A DNA stretch of 28,476 nt, from contig JAWRIT010000105.1 of NCBI GenBank assembly GCA_040268355.1, forward strand, positions 1 to 28,476. Direction: 5' to 3'. This document shows, piece after piece, positions 1 through 6,997 of the stretch (positions within the stretch are counted from its first letter, which is position 1; each line of letters starts with the position of its first letter). The notes below the pieces were generated by a model. The model saw nothing but the letters and a program-made list of their open reading frames with translations. It did no database searches and was not told the origin of the DNA. The position numbers and the translations under genes are program-made. The stretch is from UBA1367 sp040268355 (lineage in GTDB: Bacteria; Actinomycetota; Coriobacteriia; Coriobacteriales; Atopobiaceae).

Positions 1-600
1 TCGGGCACGGTGGCCGTCGTCTCCGCCCTGCTCAACACCGAGACGCCGCTGGTCGTGGACGCGGACGCGCTCAACTGCATCTCCCGGCTCACGTCCGGGC
101 AGCTTGAGGACTATCCCGAGATCTTGCGGCGCTGCGCCCCGGTGGTGCTCACGCCGCATCGTGGCGAGCTCGGCCGGCTGGTGGGCCTCGCCGACACGCC
201 GCCCGACTCGCTCACGGCCATGCTCGACGCGGCCCGCAGGATCGTCTGGGCGGATGGTGGCAGCGAGCTGACGGTGCTGGCCAAGGGCAATGCGAGCGCG
301 TGCGTCGGGGTGGAGGCGGCCGTGCTTCCCAAGCCGGGGCCGGTGTCGCTCGCCACGGCTGGCTCGGGCGACGTCCTGGGTGGCATCGTGGCCGCCCTGC
401 TCGCGCGTGGGACGGTCGATGGCGGAAGCCTGCCGCTGCTGTCCGCCCTCGCCTGCGAGATCCACGGATACGCGGGCCTGCTCGCCGCCGAGCGACGCGG
501 CACGCGTGGCGTCATGGCAGGGGACCTCGTCGATGTGCTGGGTCTTGCCGTCGACGCGATCGAGGAGCGCACGATGATGGCGGGGGTCGACTACGAGTAA
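1..600 (+). CDS. nnrD: ADP/ATP-dependent NAD(P)HX dehydratase domain, 5' end missing
   Basis: The frame is open from the first base, so the start lies outside the window; about 199 codons are visible, ending in TAA. The visible part is the carbohydrate-kinase-like domain that dehydrates hydrated NADH/NADPH (NADHX/NADPHX) back to the normal cofactors, a cytoplasmic metabolite-repair step. Support comes from PLVVDADALN near the left edge, LTPHRGELGRLVG about residues 50-62, and the glycine-rich AGSGDVLGGIVAALLARG near residue 125, which forms the nucleotide/active-site loop in this family. Many bacteria fuse this domain behind a NAD(P)HX epimerase domain (YjeF N-terminus); whether that is so here cannot be seen. 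It is followed 185 bases later by alr, a neighbour it often has in actinobacteria. Confidence 0.9.
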   Translation, partial: SGTVAVVSALLNTETPLVVDADALNCISRLTSGQLEDYPEILRRCAPVVLTPHRGELGRLVGLADTPPDSLTAMLDAARRIVWADGGSELTVLAKGNASACVGVEAAVLPKPGPVSLATAGSGDVLGGIVAALLARGTVDGGSLPLLSALACEIHGYAGLLAAERRGTRGVMAGDLVDVLGLAVDAIEERTMMAGVDYE

Positions 601-669
601 CCCCCGCCGCCGGGTTTCGCCCACGGGTGCCGGGAGCAGGGCCCTCTGCCTGGGACGTTGGGGGTCGCG

Positions 670-689
670 GCCGATCGTTCGGGATCGGC
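670..689. other. Perfect 7-bp inverted repeat between nnrD and alr
   Basis: GCCGATC and GATCGGC are separated by a 6-base loop. There is no T-run, so it is not a classic intrinsic terminator; it could be an operator for alr or the remains of a terminator after nnrD. Confidence 0.3.
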
Positions 690-734
690 GGCCCGCGCGA
701 CCCATGGGGCCGGACCCATGCGGGCGAGGTGGCG

Positions 735-740
735 TAGAAT
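735..740 (+). promoter_or_regulatory. Possible -10 element upstream of alr
   Basis: TAGAAT lies 46 bases before the alr start and matches the sigma-70-type -10 consensus in 4 of 6 bases. No good -35 hexamer is visible at the right distance, so the call is tentative. Confidence 0.25.
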
Positions 741-785
741 GGGCGGCGTCACCGCTGGGAAGCGAGTCTGAGAGGTACGTCCGTC

Positions 786-1949
786 ATGCCGCAGAGAAGA
801 AACGAGCCCGCTGATCGCTGGGCGTGGGTCGAGATCGACCTGAGCGCGGTCAAAAAGAACACCCGCGCCATCAAGGGGCTGCTTGGTCGGGGCACCAAGC
901 TCATGTGCGCCGTCAAGGCCGACGGCTACGGCCATGGGGCCGTGGCCTGCGCCAAGGCGATGCGCGCGGCGGGGGCGGACCAGTTTGCCGTGGCGACGGT
1001 CGCCGAGGGCGTCGAGCTGCGCGAGGCGGGCGTCGATGCGCCCATCCTGCTGCTCAGCCAGACGCCCGAAGGGGCGCTCGACACGCTCGTGGAGCACGAC
1101 CTCATGCCCAGCGTCTTCACCAGGGAGTTCGCCCTGGCATATGGCGAGCGTGCGGCTGCGGCGGGCAAGGTGGGCCACTACCATCTGGCGCTCGACACGG
1201 GCATGACGCGCATCGGCGTGCTGCCGGACGACGCGATCGAGTTCCGTCACGCCATCGGCTTCCATCGTGGCCTGCAGTGCGCGGGAACGTTCACGCACTT
1301 CGCCACGGCCGACACCATCCAGGACTGGGACTTCCGCCTGCAGGCCCAGCGCTTCCTCGACGCTGTCGAGGCCCTGCGCGACGCGGGTCACGACGTCGGG
1401 CTCGTGCACTGCGACAACACGCCGGCGACCATCCTGCATCCCGAGCTGCACCTGGACATGGTCCGTGCGGGCATCGGGCTCTACGGCCTGCAGCCGTGCG
1501 AGGCGACGGCCCCTCGCATCTCCTTGGAGCCGGCCATGAGCGTGCGCGCTCGTGTGACCCGCGCCATCTATCCTGCGGTGGGGGAGGGCGTGAGCTACGG
1601 ACTCACCTATCGGGTCTCCACGCCGCACGTGCAGATCGCCACGATCCCCTTGGGCTACGCAGACGGGCTCGCGCGGACGCTTTCTGGCCGCATGGACGTG
1701 CTCGTACACGGGCAGCGCGCCCGCCAGGTGGGCACCATCTGCATGGACCAGTGCATGTTCGCGGTGGACACCAACCCGGTGCGCTCGTATCGTCGGGCCA
1801 TGCCCGTGTCCGAGGGCGACCTCGTCACGATCATCGGCGAGGACGGCGACGAGCGCATCACGATCGACGAGATGGCCGGCCTGCGTGGCACGATCAACTA
1901 TGAGGTGGCCTGCGACTTTGGCATGCGCCTCGAGCGGGTGTACGTGTAG
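786..1949 (+). CDS. alr: Alanine racemase
   Basis: The 387-residue protein has the usual length for the PLP-dependent enzyme that interconverts L- and D-alanine for peptidoglycan synthesis. The PLP lysine is K44 in CAVKADGYGHG, a near-perfect family signature, within the N-terminal TIM-barrel. The second catalytic base of the family, a tyrosine, fits Y271 in EGVSYGLTYR. The segments IPLGYADGLAR and GTICMDQCMFAVD are also typical of the C-terminal domain. The ATG at 786 is preceded by GAGAGG (770-775). The stop codon directly abuts the ATG of the uracil-DNA glycosylase gene, suggesting cotranscription and coupled translation. Confidence 0.97.
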   Translation: MPQRRNEPADRWAWVEIDLSAVKKNTRAIKGLLGRGTKLMCAVKADGYGHGAVACAKAMRAAGADQFAVATVAEGVELREAGVDAPILLLSQTPEGALDTLVEHDLMPSVFTREFALAYGERAAAAGKVGHYHLALDTGMTRIGVLPDDAIEFRHAIGFHRGLQCAGTFTHFATADTIQDWDFRLQAQRFLDAVEALRDAGHDVGLVHCDNTPATILHPELHLDMVRAGIGLYGLQPCEATAPRISLEPAMSVRARVTRAIYPAVGEGVSYGLTYRVSTPHVQIATIPLGYADGLARTLSGRMDVLVHGQRARQVGTICMDQCMFAVDTNPVRSYRRAMPVSEGDLVTIIGEDGDERITIDEMAGLRGTINYEVACDFGMRLERVYV

Positions 1950-2609
1950 ATGGCACGGCGAAAGAGGGAGCGTCCTTCCCTCGCGGATGCGGAGGGCACC
2001 ATGGCAGTCATGCGGATACCCGGTCACGAGAACCAGAAGCCGCGCGAGGTCACCCTCGACGAGATTCGTGCGGTGCTGGGAGACTGTCACCTGTGCCAGC
2101 TGGGGGAGACTCGCACCAACCTGGTGTTTGGCGTGGGCAACCCCAAGGCGCGCGTGATGTTCGTCGGGGAGGGCCCCGGCCGCAACGAGGACCTGCAGGG
2201 CGAGCCCTTCGTGGGCGCCGCAGGCCAGCGCCTCAACGGCCTCCTGGCGCTGGCGGGCCTCACGCGCGAGGACATCTACATCGCCAACGTGATCAAATGC
2301 CGCCCACCTTCGAACCGCAACCCCAAGCCAGACGAGATCATGGCCTGCAGCCCCTTCCTGCGCGAGCAGATTCGCTCCATCTGGCCGGACGTCATCGTCT
2401 GCCTGGGCAACTTTGCGGCGCAATTCGTGCTGCGCACCGAGAAGGGCGTCACCAAGCTGCGCGGACAGCTCTACCAGACCGGCCACTTCGTGGTGTGCCC
2501 GACCTTCCACCCGGCCGCCACCATCTACCACCAGGACTGGCTGCCCCTGCTGGAGGATGACATGCGCATGGTGGGAGCCTGGCTGGCGGCGAATCCGGCC
2601 GGGGCTTGA
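1950..2609 (+). CDS. Family 4 uracil-DNA glycosylase with Fe-S cluster
   Basis: The 219-residue protein removes uracil from DNA, the first step of base excision repair. Four cysteines at the spacing of the family 4 [4Fe-4S] cluster are C46 and C49 (CHLC), C117 (IKCRPP) and C133. The uracil-binding/catalytic motif is GEGPGRNED (73-81), and the C-terminal HPAA motif is at 187-190. The ATG at 1950 follows the alr stop with no gap. A second in-frame ATG at 2001 is possible, since residues 1-17 are charged and poorly conserved in character. The next gene, tsaE, starts 23 bases after the stop, so this belongs to the alr-to-tsaD run. Confidence 0.95.
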   Translation: MARRKRERPSLADAEGTMAVMRIPGHENQKPREVTLDEIRAVLGDCHLCQLGETRTNLVFGVGNPKARVMFVGEGPGRNEDLQGEPFVGAAGQRLNGLLALAGLTREDIYIANVIKCRPPSNRNPKPDEIMACSPFLREQIRSIWPDVIVCLGNFAAQFVLRTEKGVTKLRGQLYQTGHFVVCPTFHPAATIYHQDWLPLLEDDMRMVGAWLAANPAGA

Positions 2610-2632
2610 TCGGTAGGGGACGGGAGGTCGCA

Positions 2633-3148
2633 ATGGGCGAACAGACGGACGAGCGCGAGAGCGACGTGAGAGAGCTGTGCCTTGTGTCGCATGCGGCGCA
2701 GGAGACCATCGCGCTGGGAGAGCGGCTGGGGGCCCTGCTCGCCCCCGGCGACGTCTTGGTGCTGACGGGAGACCTCGGCGCAGGCAAGACGCAGCTCACC
2801 AAGGGCATCGCGGCCGGTATGGGCGTCGCCGACGAGGTCACGAGCCCCACCTTCACCATCCTCATGGTCCACGAGGGCGCATCGATGCCGCTCCACCACT
2901 TTGACCTCTATCGACTGGACGACCCCGACCAGCTGGAGGACATCGGGCTTTACGAGACGCTCGACGGCGACGGCGCCTGCGTCATCGAGTGGGGCGAGCA
3001 GTTCGTGGAGGAGATCGGTCCCGAGCGGTTGGACGTGGTCATCGTGCGCCTGGACGACCAGGCCCCATCGGGCGAGGAGCCCCCGCGCGAGGTGCGCCTC
3101 GTCGCCCATGGCGCGCGTGCCCAGCGGCTGCTGCAGGAGCTGGCGTGA
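2633..3148 (+). CDS. tsaE: tRNA t6A37 threonylcarbamoylation ATPase TsaE
   Basis: The 171-residue cytoplasmic protein is the P-loop ATPase that works with TsaB and TsaD to place threonylcarbamoyl on A37 of ANN-decoding tRNAs. The Walker A motif GDLGAGKTQ is at 46-54, followed by the family signatures SPTF (71-74), HFDLYRL (89-95) and VIEWGE near 117-122. The ATG at 2633 was chosen because GGGAGG lies at 2622-2627; an upstream in-frame TTG at 2606 overlaps the previous gene and lacks a good site. Residues 1-13 form a short acidic, probably disordered lead-in. Its partners TsaB and TsaD are encoded as one fused protein 35 bases downstream. Confidence 0.96.
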   Translation: MGEQTDERESDVRELCLVSHAAQETIALGERLGALLAPGDVLVLTGDLGAGKTQLTKGIAAGMGVADEVTSPTFTILMVHEGASMPLHHFDLYRLDDPDQLEDIGLYETLDGDGACVIEWGEQFVEEIGPERLDVVIVRLDDQAPSGEEPPREVRLVAHGARAQRLLQELA

Positions 3149-3183
3149 CCCGTGACGCGACCCATCAGGCAGAAAGGCGACTC

Positions 3184-5643
3184 ATGACAACCAGCGAAGA
3201 TCAGCGCATCGTGCTCGCGCTCGACACCTCGACCGACCTGCTCGCCTGCGCGGTGGCGCAGTGGACGAACCGCGAGGGCGGCACGGCGGACGTCCGCGTC
3301 CTTGCCGTGGGAGACCACCTCTGCCGTCGGCAGACCAACGTGATGCTGACCACCACGGCGCTCGACTGCCTGACGCGTGCGGGGCTTGTGATGGCCGACG
3401 TGGACGAGGTGCTGGTCGGTCGGGGTCCCGGATCGTTCACGGGCGTGCGCATCGGGATTGCAACGGGTAAGGGCCTGGCCTGCGGGCTGGGCATCGGCCT
3501 GTATGGCGCCTCGACGCTCGACGCGATGGCGTGGACGGCGTGGCTGGCTGGGACGCGAGGACGTGTCGGCGTGGTGGGAGACGCCATGCGCGGCGAGGTC
3601 TATCCCGGCATCTACCAGCTGGATGACACGGGAGTCCACCGTGCGTTCTCGGCCGAGACGGTGGCCAAGGCGCAGGCGTGCGTGCAGGAGTGGGCCGCGC
3701 GGAACGACCGAGACACGCTCGTGCTGACCGGCGACGGCCTGATGAAGTATCGAGGCCAGTTCGAGGAGGCGGGCTTCTCGCGCTTCACGGACGAGTCGGT
3801 GTGGCACCCCTCGTCGGAGGGCCTGCTGCGTGCGGCGGCGACGACGCCACGCGACCCGGACCGCGACTCCGGCGACCCGGCTCTGGTGCTGCCCATCTAC
3901 ACGCGCCTCTCCGACGCCGAGGAGGCTGAGCGCGAGCGTCTGGGCATGGGCAAGAGCGGCTTCGTGGAGGCCTCGGGCGTTGCCGAGGAGCTGGCAGGCG
4001 TCCACGTCCAGTTGCGCCCCATGTCGGTGAACGACATCGTGCAGGTGGAGCGCCTCGAGGGCGCGGCGGCCACCGGGGGCGTGCACGAGCCCTGGCGCGC
4101 GCCCATGTTCGAGGAGGAGCTGGTGCAACCGGGGCGCACCTGGTGGGTCGCGCATGACCGAGGCGAGATCATCGGGTTCGCCGGCGGCGTCCTGGCGGGC
4201 GATCGTATCGAGGTGTACGACATCGTCGTGGACTCCGAGCGCAGGCGCGAGGGCATTGCCACGCGGCTGCTCGAACGTCTCGCCTACGACGGTCAGACCC
4301 TGGGCGCACAGGCGATCTCGCTGGAGGTCCATGTGGGCAACGCCGCGGCGCGAGGCCTGTACGGGAGCATGGGGTTCATGCAGGTTGGCCAGCGCCGCGA
4401 CTACTATGGTCCCGGCAACGACGCCCTGGTCCTCTCGGCGCCGCTCCCGCTCGACCTCGATCGTGACAAGACGGGCGCGCACCCCGAGCCGCGCCCCTCG
4501 ATTCGCCCGTGGCCCATCAAGCCGCTGGATCGCACGCCACAGCAGGAGGCGGCCATCACAGATGCCGGGCCGCTCGTGCTCGCCATCGAGAGCAGCTGTG
4601 ACGAGACGGCGCTCGCCGTCATCGACGGGGCGGGCACCATCTGCGCGAACGTCGTGGCCACCCAGATCGACTTCCACGCGCGCTTTGGCGGCGTGGTGCC
4701 CGAGATCGCCTCGCGCAAGCACACCGAGGCCATCGTCGGCGTATACGAGGAGGTGCTCGCCCGTGCGGGCGCGCACTTTGGCGTGGACACGCTTGCGCCG
4801 TCCGACCTCGCTGGCGTCGGCGTGACCGCAGGTCCGGGGCTTGTGGGGGCGCTCGTGGTGGGCGTGGCCTTTGCCAAGGGGCTCTGTGCCGCGACCGGGC
4901 TGCCGCTCATTCCGGTCCACCATCTCGAGGGACACCTGCTGGCGAACCTCTTCGAGACGCCTGACCTGAAGCCGCCCTTCGTGGCAAGCATCGTGTCGGG
5001 TGGCAACACCATGCTCGTGCACGTGCGTGAGTGGGGCGACTACGAGATCTTGGGACAGACCATCGACGACGCGGTGGGCGAAGCCTTCGACAAGGTGGCG
5101 AAGGCGCTGGGGCTGGGCTATCCCGGCGGTCCGGCGATCTCCAAGCTGGCGGAGCAGGGAAACCCGCGTGCGATCGACTTCCCGCGGGCGATGCTCCACA
5201 GCCACGACTACCGCTTCTCGCTCAGCGGGCTCAAGACGGCCGTCATCACATACATCCAGGGGCACAACAAGGACGGGCGTGCCATCGACCTGCCGGACCT
5301 TGCCGCGAGCTTCCAGGCGGCGGTCGTCGACGTGCAGGTGGCCAAGGCGGCCTCGGCGGTCGAGGAGCTGGGCGTCTCGGACTTCTGCGTGGGTGGCGGC
5401 GTGGCGGCAAACCCCGTGCTGCGGGCGGCCTACCAGGAGCGGTTCGCCAAGATGGGCGTGCGTGTGACCGTGCCGCCGATGGTGGTCTGCGGGGACAACG
5501 GCGCCATGATCGCGCTGGCGGCGCTGCGCAACCTCCGCGCCGGCGTGACTTCCTCGCTCATGCTGGACGCCGTTCCCAACGCCAAGCTGGGCGAGTGGAG
5601 CAGTCCCGAGCCTCCCCTCGTCGGTCCCGGCTGGCCCGCGTGA
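3184..5643 (+). CDS. Fused TsaB-RimI-TsaD: t6A tRNA modification and protein N-acetyltransferase
   Basis: A single uninterrupted 819-codon frame encodes three proteins that are normally separate. Residues 1 to about 245 are TsaB, with LALDTSTD near the start and GRGPGSFTGVR at 79-89. Residues about 265-430 are a GNAT acetyltransferase of the RimI type, with the acetyl-CoA loop RRREGIATRLL near 351-361 and the C-terminal NAAARGLYGSMGF segment. A proline-rich linker (about 430-462) leads to TsaD (about 463-819), with AIESSCDETALAV at its start. The TsaD metal ligands fit H580 and H584 in HHLEGH and D771 in CGDNGAM. TsaB and TsaD form the threonylcarbamoyl transferase core for t6A37; RimI acetylates the N-terminus of ribosomal protein bS18 in E. 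coli. The ATG at 3184 is preceded by AGAAAGGCG. The frame is open 195 bases further upstream, but only within tsaE, so an earlier start is unlikely. Confidence 0.96.
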   Translation: MTTSEDQRIVLALDTSTDLLACAVAQWTNREGGTADVRVLAVGDHLCRRQTNVMLTTTALDCLTRAGLVMADVDEVLVGRGPGSFTGVRIGIATGKGLACGLGIGLYGASTLDAMAWTAWLAGTRGRVGVVGDAMRGEVYPGIYQLDDTGVHRAFSAETVAKAQACVQEWAARNDRDTLVLTGDGLMKYRGQFEEAGFSRFTDESVWHPSSEGLLRAAATTPRDPDRDSGDPALVLPIYTRLSDAEEAERERLGMGKSGFVEASGVAEELAGVHVQLRPMSVNDIVQVERLEGAAATGGVHEPWRAPMFEEELVQPGRTWWVAHDRGEIIGFAGGVLAGDRIEVYDIVVDSERRREGIATRLLERLAYDGQTLGAQAISLEVHVGNAAARGLYGSMGFMQVGQRRDYYGPGNDALVLSAPLPLDLDRDKTGAHPEPRPSIRPWPIKPLDRTPQQEAAITDAGPLVLAIESSCDETALAVIDGAGTICANVVATQIDFHARFGGVVPEIASRKHTEAIVGVYEEVLARAGAHFGVDTLAPSDLAGVGVTAGPGLVGALVVGVAFAKGLCAATGLPLIPVHHLEGHLLANLFETPDLKPPFVASIVSGGNTMLVHVREWGDYEILGQTIDDAVGEAFDKVAKALGLGYPGGPAISKLAEQGNPRAIDFPRAMLHSHDYRFSLSGLKTAVITYIQGHNKDGRAIDLPDLAASFQAAVVDVQVAKAASAVEELGVSDFCVGGGVAANPVLRAAYQERFAKMGVRVTVPPMVVCGDNGAMIALAALRNLRAGVTSSLMLDAVPNAKLGEWSSPEPPLVGPGWPA

Positions 5644-5846
5644 CGCGGCTCCCGTCAGTGTGCGCAGGTCGAATCGCGTGCGAAGGTGTCAGCTAGGCCT
5701 CATTTCGGCTGTTTCGTAAAACGCCTGGTAGAGGCTTTGTTGACGCACGATCGCATCGCGTGCGCGTAGCCGAGCGTGTCGCACTCGATTGAGCGGGGCG
5801 GTGGGGGCGGAGCTGTTGCGGTGCTGTATCAAAGCTGCGCCGATCC

Positions 5847-5875
5847 TTGCGACGGCCTGGGCAAACACCTACAGT
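5847..5875 (+). promoter_or_regulatory. Likely promoter for the amino-acid ABC transporter operon
   Basis: TTGCGA (5847-5852) and TACAGT (5870-5875) are separated by exactly 17 bases, a good sigma-70-type arrangement. Transcription would start near 5882 and leave a leader of about 125 bases before the binding-protein gene. The rest of the gap 5644-5846 shows no gene; it has only a 6-bp dyad at 5744-5764 (CGCACG/CGTGCG). Confidence 0.5.
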
Positions 5876-5933
5876 ACCCACTATGGAGCGGAACTTTCTC
5901 GCATCTGTGGCGACGCCGCCGCACTTGCAAGGG

Positions 5934-5954
5934 GGAGGGGGATGGGCCCCCTCC
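5934..5954 (+). promoter_or_regulatory. Leader hairpin upstream of the transporter operon
   Basis: GGAGGGGG and CCCCCTCC form a perfect 8-bp G/C stem around the 5-base loop ATGGG. It lies 53 bases before the start codon and has no T-run after it, so it is not a standard terminator. It may act in leader-based control or mRNA stability. Confidence 0.4.
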
Positions 5955-6006
5955 GGTTGCGCTGCACGAAAGGGGCTTTGGCACTCAAGGGAAAAGAGGA
6001 CTCGTC

Positions 6007-6927
6007 ATGACAGGCACCCGTATCTCTGGTCTCGTTTCATCCGCTCTCACTGGCGCACGTTCACGTCGTGACTTCCTCAAGCTCTCGAGCCTGGCCGCCA
6101 TGGCCATGGGCCTCTCGGCCTGCGGACCTGCCGCAGAGGACGACGTCACCGACACGACCGACAACGCCGATGCCACCACCACCGACTTTGGTGAAAACGG
6201 CATCCTTCGAGTGGGCATGGAGGCCGCCTACGCTCCCTACAACTGGCAGGTCACCGAGGAAAACGAGTTCACCATCCCCATCGAGAACGTCTCGGGCGCC
6301 TATGCCGACGGCTATGACGTGCAGGTTGCCAAGACCGTCGCCTCGGGTCTGGGACTTGAGCCGGTCGCCGTCAAACTCGAGTGGGATGGCCTCATCGAGG
6401 CGCTGGGACAGGGCCAGATCGACGTCATCATCGCCGGCATGACGGCCACCGACGAGCGCAAGGAGTCCATCGACTTCACCGAGCCCTACTACGTGGGCAC
6501 CTACGGCCTCATGGTCAAGGCGGGCTCCGAGTACGAGAACGCCACCTCCATCCAGGACTTCGCCGGAGCGGCCGTGCTTGGCCAGAAGGACACTCTGCTC
6601 GACACCGTCATCGACGAGATCGAGGGCGTCAACCACCTCAGTCCGGTGCCGACGGTGCCCGACCAGATCTCCAACCTCCTTGCCGGTTCCTGCGACGCCA
6701 TCACCTTCGACACGGGCAACATCCAGAGCATGACCGAGGCGCACTCCGAGCTGGTGGGCATCATCTTTGACGACGGCAAGGGCTTCTCCGAGGACGTGCC
6801 CGTCAACATCGGCCTCTCCAAGGACCAGGACGAGATCGTGGAGCAGATCAACACGATTCTGGCGACCATCTCTGAGGACGACCGCCAGCAGATCTGGTAC
6901 GAGGCCGTCGACCGCCAGCCCGAGTAG
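6007..6927 (+). CDS. Polar amino-acid ABC transporter, substrate-binding lipoprotein
   Basis: The 306-residue protein is a family 3 extracellular solute-binding protein. The N-terminus carries a twin-arginine motif SRRDFLK (19-25), a hydrophobic stretch, and lipobox LSAC with the lipidated cysteine at C39, so it is probably exported folded and anchored outside the membrane. An acidic threonine-rich linker follows (about 43-59). The mature domain begins at ILRVGMEAAYAPYNW and contains WDGLIEALGQGQIDVIIAGMT and ERKESIDFTEPYY, the classic amino-acid-binding signatures. Substrate cannot be assigned beyond polar or charged amino acid. The ATG at 6007 has AGAGGA at 5995-6000; the frame runs open back to 5776, but no comparable site exists there. 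The permease and ATPase follow. Confidence 0.95.
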   Translation: MTGTRISGLVSSALTGARSRRDFLKLSSLAAMAMGLSACGPAAEDDVTDTTDNADATTTDFGENGILRVGMEAAYAPYNWQVTEENEFTIPIENVSGAYADGYDVQVAKTVASGLGLEPVAVKLEWDGLIEALGQGQIDVIIAGMTATDERKESIDFTEPYYVGTYGLMVKAGSEYENATSIQDFAGAAVLGQKDTLLDTVIDEIEGVNHLSPVPTVPDQISNLLAGSCDAITFDTGNIQSMTEAHSELVGIIFDDGKGFSEDVPVNIGLSKDQDEIVEQINTILATISEDDRQQIWYEAVDRQPE

Positions 6928-6953
6928 GTCTCGGCCTCGCACGGACAGTCCGC

Positions 6954-6979
6954 GCGCACGACAGTCGCCTCTCGTGCGC
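6954..6979 (+). other. Intercistronic hairpin between binding protein and permease
   Basis: GCGCACGA and TCGTGCGC form a perfect 8-bp stem around a 10-base loop, starting 26 bases after the binding-protein stop and ending just before the permease ribosome binding site. Such hairpins often stabilise upstream message so that the binding protein is made in excess of the permease. Here that role is an inference from position and structure. Confidence 0.45.
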
Positions 6980-6997
6980 CCAAGGAAGGGCATCACG

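Noticed and set aside
591..2633. 680-codon open frame on the minus strand opposite alr and the uracil-DNA glycosylase gene
   Set aside because: It is antisense to two genes with clear catalytic motifs, and its translation is His/Val/Arg-rich without any recognisable domain. Long antisense frames are usual at this GC content.
2950..5265. 771-codon minus-strand frame opposite tsaE and the TsaB-RimI-TsaD gene
   Set aside because: Same reason: the plus strand encodes three recognisable domains and the antisense product resembles nothing.
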